From: Nitrospirota bacterium
GTDB lineage: Bacteria; Nitrospirota; Nitrospiria; Nitrospirales; UBA8639
Assembly (NCBI GenBank): GCA_003228495.1
Contig: QIDY01000409.1
Coordinates: 1 to 5,737 of the forward strand
DNA length: 5,737 bases
Direction of reading: 5' to 3'
Below the pieces are notes generated by a model. The model did not search any database. It was not told the origin of the DNA and saw nothing but the letters and a program-made list of their open reading frames with translations. The position numbers were made by a program, and so were the translations under genes. How positions within the stretch are numbered: position 1 is the stretch's first letter; every line of letters starts with the position of its first letter. This document shows, one piece after another, positions 1 to 4,350 of the stretch.

Positions 1-71
1 CATTGGTGTCAGGGACCTTATCAGGATGATCAGGTTTAACGTTTCCTCACTCCTTGCCACAGGTTTCCTGA
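1..71. other. Unassigned left edge, downstream of higA
   Basis: No gene can be supported in these bases, which lie just beyond the higA stop codon. The stretch holds a 7-bp inverted repeat, GATCAGG at 28-34 and CCTGATC at 67-73 (the second arm runs into the higA stop codon), and a direct repeat CAGGTTT at 31-37 and 60-66. The loop of about 32 bases and the lack of a T run make an intrinsic terminator doubtful. Confidence 0.4.
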
Positions 72-359
72 TCATGCAGACACGGGAGCTCTTTTGAGGC
101 CTTTTATTGAATGCTGACGCGCTTGCCACAGATCATAACTTTGCTGCATGGCCAACCATGTTTCGGCTGAGGAGCCAAAGACCTGTTCAAGGCGTAGGGC
201 CACATCGGGCGTCACCGGTGCATGCCCATGACAAATCCGTGAGAGTAATTCACGGCTGATTTTCAATGCTTTTGCTGCATCAGTTTTGGTCCATCCCACC
301 GCTTGAATGCAATCCTCGTCAATGGTTTCCCCTGGGTGAGGGGGGTTATACATGCCCAT
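72..359 (-). CDS. higA: HigA-type antitoxin, XRE-family helix-turn-helix protein
   Basis: This 95-residue protein matches the HigA family of addiction-module antidotes, which bind and neutralise the RelE-like HigB ribonuclease and repress their own operon. The family signature HPGE lies at residues 8-11. A helix-turn-helix spans roughly residues 24-62 (around TKTDAAKALKISRELLSRI, then the typical PVTPDVALRLEQVFG), and the conserved segment around WLAMQQSYDLW lies at 68-78. The length is normal for the family. The start at 359 is chosen because a strong AGGAGG lies five bases upstream; a second ATG at 353 would be spaced too far. The gene sits directly downstream of a broken higB in the usual toxin-first order. 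Because higB has lost its stop, the higB frame runs on over the first 97 bases of this gene. No defect is visible in higA, so it may still act as a repressor. The family is clear; whether the protein is active is inference. Confidence 0.93.
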   Translation of the reverse strand: MGMYNPPHPGETIDEDCIQAVGWTKTDAAKALKISRELLSRICHGHAPVTPDVALRLEQVFGSSAETWLAMQQSYDLWQARQHSIKGLKRAPVSA

Positions 360-364
360 ACTTT

Positions 365-370
365 CCTCCT
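365..370 (-). promoter_or_regulatory. Ribosome binding site of higA
   Basis: A perfect AGGAGG ends five bases before the higA ATG at 359. It decides the start in favour of 359 over 353. It lies immediately after the point where higB should have stopped, so the two genes were once adjacent with only about 15 bases between them. Confidence 0.85.
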
Positions 371-373
371 CTC

Positions 374-652
374 TAAATGATAATCACCATAATCTACATC
401 CCACGCATGACCGTCCTCAAAACGGAACCATAGGCGAACATTTTTGGTGACCCATACGGCCCAGTATTCTTTCAACTTGCCTTTGAGTTTGTGCAATCGC
501 CATCCTGGGATATCCATATCCTTGCTTGTTTTCGCCAGGTCCAATTGATGAAGGATCCGCTTGAGTTTTCGAATCTGAGCCCGAGGAAGTCGATGTTCAT
601 CGCCTTGTTCAAATAACTGTTGTAAGCCCCGATGGGTGAATCACTGTATCAC
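374..652 (-). pseudogene. higB: HigB-type toxin (RelE superfamily), broken at both ends
   Basis: Read from GTG at 652 the frame gives M-I-Q-stop-F-T-H-R-G-L, followed by an unbroken HigB-like sequence with the landmarks IPGWRLHKLKG, YWAVWV, RLWFRFEDG and a final DVDYGDYH. Codon 92 is the last residue of a normal HigB (usually about 92 residues ending in DYH). HigB toxins are ribosome-dependent mRNA interferases of the RelE fold. Two lesions are visible. Codon 4 (643-641) is TGA where the family commonly has a serine, consistent with TCA changed to TGA. After the CAT codon (379-377) the sequence runs TTAGAG rather than TAG, so one extra T has removed the stop and the frame continues to 263, overlapping higA. 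After the early TGA the first usual start is a TTG at 544, which would drop about 36 N-terminal residues. I therefore call it a pseudogene. Readthrough or a rare start cannot be excluded from sequence. Confidence 0.88.
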
Positions 653-717
653 TTTTTCAGTGTGCAGTGATGCTTCACATTTGTTAAGACTGAGTCTCTT
701 TCACTATGAAGTGATAC
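641..717. promoter_or_regulatory. Divergent control region with GTGA/TCAC half-sites, possible HigA operators
   Basis: The region between the divergent higB and mnt genes is dense in short inverted half-sites. TCACT and AGTGA form a 5-4-5 palindrome at 701-714. GTGA and TCAC form a 4-4-4 palindrome at 667-678. CACT and AGTG flank five bases at 650-662. A longer inverted pair, GTATCACTT at 646-654 and AAGTGATAC at 709-717, brackets the whole segment, and its left arm contains the higB GTG start. HigA-family antitoxins usually bind palindromes over their own promoter, so these are reasonable operator candidates, but the binding site of this HigA is not known. A weak plus-strand promoter candidate is TTGTTA at 681-686 with TATGAA at 705-710 (spacer 18), which would overlap the 701-714 palindrome. 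Confidence 0.4.
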
Positions 718-756
718 GGAAGAGACTGTGGATAGCCATGAAAAAGCCTCTATGTT

Positions 757-763
757 AAGGTGG
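757..763 (+). promoter_or_regulatory. Ribosome binding site of the MNT-domain gene
   Basis: AAGGTGG lies four bases before the ATG at 768 and supports that start. Another ATG at 764 is in a different frame. Confidence 0.7.
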
Positions 764-767
764 ATGC

Positions 768-1064
768 ATGGACAAACAGACCGTCATTTCCACTCTTCTG
801 GCGCATCAGACTGAGCTTCAAGAGCTTGGCATTGATCATCTCACTTTGTTTGGATCGGTGGCGAGGGATGAAGCCGGCTCGGACTCCGATGTCGACTTGT
901 TGGCCACCTTCAACAAAGCCAAGGCCCTCTCGCTTTTGAAGGTGGTTGCTATTCAACGAAAAATTTCTGAGATCCTAGGGTGCCCTGTTGATCTTGGGAG
1001 TACGACCGCTGTGAAGCCACGTCTCAAGCCTTATATTGAACCGGATTTGATTGATGTCTTCTAA
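768..1064 (+). CDS. mntA: MntA-type nucleotidyltransferase antitoxin (MNT domain)
   Basis: This 98-residue protein is a minimal nucleotidyltransferase of the kind that pairs with HEPN (HepT) toxins. The active-site signature is complete: GS at residues 29-30, ten residues, then D41-V-D43, which is the GSX10DXD pattern of MntA antitoxins. Characterised MntA proteins neutralise HepT by adding AMP to a tyrosine next to the HEPN catalytic histidine. The length is normal and the start has a good ribosome binding site. Its last codons overlap the start of the HEPN reading frame by 11 bases (ATG at 1054 within GATGTCTTCTAA), the usual coupled arrangement. The partner is broken by an early TGA, so this antitoxin may be an orphan. 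The gene is divergent from the higBA module. The symbol is given by family and gene order; activity is not shown. Confidence 0.9.
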   Translation: MDKQTVISTLLAHQTELQELGIDHLTLFGSVARDEAGSDSDVDLLATFNKAKALSLLKVVAIQRKISEILGCPVDLGSTTAVKPRLKPYIEPDLIDVF

Positions 1065-1404
1065 GCGGGATCCAAAAATTTGAATTTGGGATATACTTGA
1101 CAGTATCCAAGAAATCGAGGACACGATTCATAATGTTGAGGCGGTAAACTTTCTCGAGAACCACGTCCTGATTAATGCCGTCTTCTATGCTCTCCTAAAA
1201 ATAACCGAAGCCACGAAACATCTTCTTCAGTCCGATATTGAACTGCCTTCAAATGAGCCATGGACCGATATTTATAGTCTTGGCAACCGACTCCGCCATG
1301 GATATTTTGGTATTGACCAAGATCAAATTTGGCATATTGCTAACCAAGACTTACTCTCCCTGCAAACCACTTGTGAAGCTCTCCTGAACAAGCTTGAATC
1401 ATAA
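1054..1404 (+). pseudogene. hepT: HepT-like HEPN-domain toxin, interrupted by an early TGA
   Basis: Reading from ATG 1054 gives MSSKRDPKI, then TGA (1081-1083), then an unbroken frame to TAA at 1402-1404, 116 codons in all. The rest is typical of the HepT/DUF86 family: WDILDSIQEIEDTI near the start, a helix around INAVFYALLKITEATKHL, then PW, a GNRLRHGYFGID block, and an IWHIANQDLLSLQ tail. HEPN toxins of this family are RNases using an RX4-6H motif, and the tyrosine two residues after the histidine is the site modified by MntA. Here H82 and Y84 are present (counting the TGA as codon 10), but the position five before the histidine is G77 rather than arginine. I recall a DUF86 subgroup with a GNxLRHxY block, so this may be ancestral rather than damage. 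There is no in-frame ATG, GTG or TTG after the TGA, so restart is unlikely. It overlaps mntA by 11 bases. Confidence 0.88.
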
Positions 1405-1415
1405 GAACGTTTTGA

Positions 1416-1595
1416 ATCAGAGGGCCCTTAAGTTTCAAAAAAGGCGAACCGGAATGGAAGCTATTTCCAATTGAAGAACTCCCCAGCATGCAAGCCGTTC
1501 AGTGGAAGCTCATGAATATCTAAAAACTGATTCGAGATGACGCTGACAAGCATGCTGAACAAATTGGCAAATTAAAGGAAGCGTTTTCTGATTAG
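1416..1595 (+). pseudogene. Unrecognised gene remnant with internal TAA
   Basis: A reading frame entered from a TGA at 1413-1415 encodes a sequence that looks like genuine protein: KKGEPEWKLFPIEELPSM, then QAVQWKLMNI, a TAA codon (1521-1523), then KLIRDDADKHAEQIGKLKEAF and a TAG stop at 1593-1595. The proline- and tryptophan-containing start and the amphipathic charged helix on either side of the TAA read as one continuous protein segment, and CAA changed to TAA is the simplest explanation. There is no start codon at the expected N-terminus; the first in-frame ATG is at 1488. I do not recognise the family. It begins 12 bases after the broken HEPN frame and may be a third decayed member of the same cluster. 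A chance open frame is the alternative. Confidence 0.45.
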
Positions 1596-1657
1596 CAAAG
1601 TCAGGCATTAGCCATCGTTGCATATTGTAATACCATAGTTTTCACACAGCATACATA
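1596..1657. other. Leader region of the primase-helicase gene
   Basis: This short AT-rich stretch precedes the start at 1658. I see no Shine-Dalgarno-like sequence close to the ATG. A possible promoter is weak: TTAGCC at 1606-1611 and TAATAC at 1628-1633, spacer 16. The primase-helicase gene may therefore have its own, poorly matching promoter, or may be transcribed from upstream. Confidence 0.25.
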
Positions 1658-4105
1658 ATGGATTGGCACCCACCCACACATGAAATTGCCATTATTCAAA
1701 CGCGGCTTCATCGTCTTGATGCAGAACGCACACAACTGCTGGCACGCCTCAAACACCTTGAGCAAAATGCTCTAACACTTCCACTAACGAAATCCGACAA
1801 TTCACAATCTCTTTCCTCGTCTGAAAAAATTTCCATTTTCCGTGCTCTCTTTCGAGGGCGGGAAGATATATACCCTCTACGTTGGGATAATCAGAAGACT
1901 GGCCGGTCGGGATACAGTTTGGCTTGCGGGAATGAGTGGGTACGCGGTGTGTGTGACAAGCCAAGAATCAAGTGTGGTGAATGCAAATACCAGGATTTTC
2001 TTCCGGTTACCGATGAAGTTATACACAACCATCTCACGGGCCACAACTCGGACAATCCCAGACAGCAAGATTTCACCGTGGGCGTGTATCCTTTGCTCCC
2101 AGATGAAACGTGTTGGTTTCTTGCGGCAGATTTTGACAAAGAACATTGGAGAAAAGATGTTTCCGCGTTTCTTGAAACCTGTAGAGAAAAGAACATACCT
2201 GCGTATGTCGAACGCTCGCGATCTGGAAATGGAGCGCATGTATGGATTTTCTTCAGTCAACCTACGCTTGCATCTGATGCAAGAAGACTTGGCTCTTCCA
2301 TTCTTACAGAAACTATGGAGAGTTACCCGGACTTAGGCTTTGCATCCTATGATCGATTTTTCCCCAATCAGGACACCATGCCATCTGGAGGATTTGGCAA
2401 TTTGATTGCCTTGCCACTCCAACACCACCCTCGCCAGGCAGGTAATAGTGTTTTTCTGGATGAGCAATTTGAACCGTATGCCGATCAATGGAGATTTCTG
2501 GCTTTTGTCAGGCGCATGCCTTCAGAAGAAGTTTCACAAATCGTCGGCGAGGCAACAAGTTACGGACGCATTACCGGAGTCCGAACATCTTTTGATGATG
2601 AAGGTACAGAGGAACCATGGAAGCTGGCACCTTCTCGAACACACAAGGCCCTTATCATTACAGAACCATTACCTGCTTCCATTGCCGTCGTTCAGGGAAA
2701 TCAACTCTATATACCCAAGGAAGCATTACCCCCAAGACTCATCAACAGGCTCATTCGTATTGCTGCTTTTCAAAACACGGAATTTTACAAAGCGCAGGCG
2801 ATGAGGTTCTCGACCTTTGATAAGCCACGTATTATTGCTTGCGCTGAGAATTTTCCTTATCACATTGGATTGCCAAGGGGATGTCTTGATGAGGCGTTAG
2901 AACTATTGAGCAGTCTGAATATATCCGTGGATCTTATTGATGAGCGGAATACCGGAAAGCCGATTGACACTGAATTCCTTGGTACCCTGGGCAAAGAGCA
3001 GAATCAAGCAGCCGACGTTTTGCTCAAATATGATACGGGGGTTCTTTCTGCCGCTACTGGTTTTGGGAAAACCGTGCTTGCCGCGCATATCATAGCCACA
3101 CGTCGACGAAACACCCTTATTCTGGTTCATCGAAGACAGCTTATGGATCAATGGATCACACAATTGCAAACATTTCTGAATAGAGAGAATGTGACTATCG
3201 GGCAAATCGGTGGGGGCAAACGTCAGCCTTCAGGTCAGATTGACGTCGCGCTCATTCAAAGCCTGGTGCGGAAAGCCAAGGTCGATGATTGTGTAGCCGA
3301 TTATGGACAGTTGATCGTCGATGAATGTCACCACCTTTCAGCGGTGAGTTTCGAGGCAGTCGCCAGACAATGCAAGGCAAAATATGTACTGGGTCTGACA
3401 GCAACACCCAAGCGGAAAGATGGTCAGCATCCCATTATTCTCATGCAGTGCGGACCGATTCGCTATTATGTGGATGCAAAATTACAGGCGGAAAAACGGC
3501 CTTTCGAACATTATGTTATTCCTCGGTATACGAAATTCTGTCTCTCCGCTGCCATCACTGAACAATATGAACGACCTCCCATTCAAACCGTTTATGCAGA
3601 GCTATCTCATGATGAGACACGTAACCAAATGATCTTGGATGATGTACTGCATGTGCTTAAAGCGAAGCGTTCCCCGGTCATTCTTACGGAACGCAAGGAG
3701 CATGTGGATTTTTTCGCAAAGCACTTGAAGGGGGTTGCCAACAATATCATTGTGCTACAAGGTGGCATGAGTACTAAAGAGCGTAAAATTGTTATGGGAA
3801 AACTTGGAAGTATCAGCGATGACGACGAGCGTGTATTGATTGCGACGGGGCGCTATATCGGTGAAGGTTTTGATGATGCACGGCTTGATACGTTATTTCT
3901 TGCCATGCCGGTCTCATGGCAGGGAATATTGGCTCAATATACAGGTCGCCTTCATCGTACACACCATAATAAAACGGAAGTACAAATATATGACTACGTG
4001 GATCATCTTGTTCCTATGCTGGAACGCATGAGCGAAAAGCGTGTGATTGGCTATAAAAATCTGGGCTATACTATTGTCTCCGTAGATCAATGTGAAAAAG
4101 AATGA
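1658..4105 (+). CDS. Primase-helicase of TOTE conflict-system type (AEP primase plus SF2 helicase)
   Basis: This 815-residue protein joins a primase to a helicase. Residues about 7-37 form a likely coiled coil. Residues 55-125 carry a conserved block (EKISIFRALFRGRED...) with C90, C99, C106 and C109, a possible zinc cluster. The archaeo-eukaryotic primase domain follows: the metal-binding DFD at 158-160, the nucleotide-binding SGNGAH at 189-194, FPNQD at 235-239 and the GGFGNLIALPLQ stretch at 244-255. This combination matches the primase domain assigned to TOTE conflict systems, predicted defence systems built from a primase, an SF2 helicase and a nuclease. The helicase core is complete: Walker A TGFGKT (467-472), DECH (555-558), TATP (581-584), GEGFDD (735-740) and QYTGRLHR (760-767). 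The protein ends about 50 residues after the last motif, with no nuclease domain. The ATG at 1658 is the first after an in-frame TAA at 1628. It precedes, after 245-314 bases depending on the start, a same-strand PD-(D/E)xK nuclease. Function in defence is inferred from the family. Confidence 0.92.
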   Translation: MDWHPPTHEIAIIQTRLHRLDAERTQLLARLKHLEQNALTLPLTKSDNSQSLSSSEKISIFRALFRGREDIYPLRWDNQKTGRSGYSLACGNEWVRGVCDKPRIKCGECKYQDFLPVTDEVIHNHLTGHNSDNPRQQDFTVGVYPLLPDETCWFLAADFDKEHWRKDVSAFLETCREKNIPAYVERSRSGNGAHVWIFFSQPTLASDARRLGSSILTETMESYPDLGFASYDRFFPNQDTMPSGGFGNLIALPLQHHPRQAGNSVFLDEQFEPYADQWRFLAFVRRMPSEEVSQIVGEATSYGRITGVRTSFDDEGTEEPWKLAPSRTHKALIITEPLPASIAVVQGNQLYIPKEALPPRLINRLIRIAAFQNTEFYKAQAMRFSTFDKPRIIACAENFPYHIGLPRGCLDEALELLSSLNISVDLIDERNTGKPIDTEFLGTLGKEQNQAADVLLKYDTGVLSAATGFGKTVLAAHIIATRRRNTLILVHRRQLMDQWITQLQTFLNRENVTIGQIGGGKRQPSGQIDVALIQSLVRKAKVDDCVADYGQLIVDECHHLSAVSFEAVARQCKAKYVLGLTATPKRKDGQHPIILMQCGPIRYYVDAKLQAEKRPFEHYVIPRYTKFCLSAAITEQYERPPIQTVYAELSHDETRNQMILDDVLHVLKAKRSPVILTERKEHVDFFAKHLKGVANNIIVLQGGMSTKERKIVMGKLGSISDDDERVLIATGRYIGEGFDDARLDTLFLAMPVSWQGILAQYTGRLHRTHHNKTEVQIYDYVDHLVPMLERMSEKRVIGYKNLGYTIVSVDQCEKE

Positions 4106-4233
4106 ACCTGAAATTCTTTATCCTTATCTCTTAGATCGTACTTGTTAACAGTTGTCTTATATCTCTGATCACTTGGAGAGAGAACAATTGAAGTAGCGGC
4201 GGAGTGTGCAGACGATGTTTTGCATTCGATGGG

Positions 4234-4274
4234 AGGTGAAGTAAATGATGAGTGATGAATGTGGAATGATGAGT
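4234..4274 (+). repeat. Left copy of a 41-bp direct repeat flanking the nuclease gene
   Basis: The 41 bases starting AGGTGAAGTAAATGATGAGT match 5677-5717 with two differences (39/41). The two differences are T against C in the GAATGTGG part and G against A near the end. The copies lie 1443 bases apart and bracket the YhcG-family gene. I see no transposase and no terminal inverted repeats, so this is more like a dispersed intergenic repeat or a recombination scar than an insertion sequence. Confidence 0.88.
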
Positions 4275-4285
4275 GATGAAGCCGG
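4244..4285 (+). repeat. 21-bp tandem repeat with overlapping start and stop triplets
   Basis: AATGATGAGTGATGAA occurs at 4244-4259 and again at 4265-4280, giving two 21-bp units that end TGTGG and GCCGG. Each unit carries several ATGA and GTGA overlaps, where a start triplet and a TGA stop share bases. The right flanking repeat holds one full unit (5687 onward) and a truncated second one. The unit length is a multiple of three, so the minus strand stays open and would read as a repetitive Ile/Ser/His-rich peptide, which I do not believe is a gene. Confidence 0.85.
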
Positions 4286-4350
4286 AGGGGGAAGTGGAAG
4301 GATGAATAAATTCACGGAAAACTCAAGGACGCAGTTGAAGCGGGGAATGA

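Larger units (their letters stand above)
4106..4350. other. Intergenic region between primase-helicase and nuclease
   Basis: This 245-base stretch holds no supportable gene. Its left half (4106-4233) has no clear intrinsic terminator; I saw only the 8-base palindrome TGTTAACA near 4144. Its right half carries the flanking direct repeat and a 21-bp tandem repeat, followed by purine-rich sequence up to the nuclease start. The minus strand is open across it, but the translation is low-complexity repeat sequence. Confidence 0.6.

Noticed and set aside
28..73. Terminator hairpin at the higA 3' end
   Set aside because: The arms are only 7 bp, the loop is about 32 bases and no T run follows on either strand.
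263..544. HigB as a functional 93-residue protein starting at TTG 544
   Set aside because: It would lack about 36 conserved N-terminal residues and end in a non-family tail that is just the alternate frame of higA. The homology continues upstream to GTG 652 through a TGA, so a broken full-length gene fits better.
711..758. Short leader peptide upstream of mntA (GTG 711 or ATG 738 to TAA 756-758)
   Set aside because: It is only 6 to 15 codons long with no ribosome binding site, and its start lies in the inverted repeat; nothing supports translation.
750..956. Minus-strand open frame across mntA
   Set aside because: It is antisense to a gene with a complete MNT motif and its translation resembles no family.
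641..1083. TGA recoding (selenocysteine or an altered code) to explain both in-frame TGA codons
   Set aside because: HigA, the primase-helicase and the nuclease all end in TGA at sensible places, and neither toxin family uses selenocysteine. I saw no obvious hairpin following either TGA.
1842..2336. Alternate-frame and antisense open frames inside the primase-helicase gene
   Set aside because: They lie wholly within a well-supported 815-residue gene and show no domain-like sequence.
4106..4165. Intrinsic terminator after the primase-helicase gene
   Set aside because: No GC-rich stem followed by a T run is visible; only the 8-base palindrome TGTTAACA occurs.
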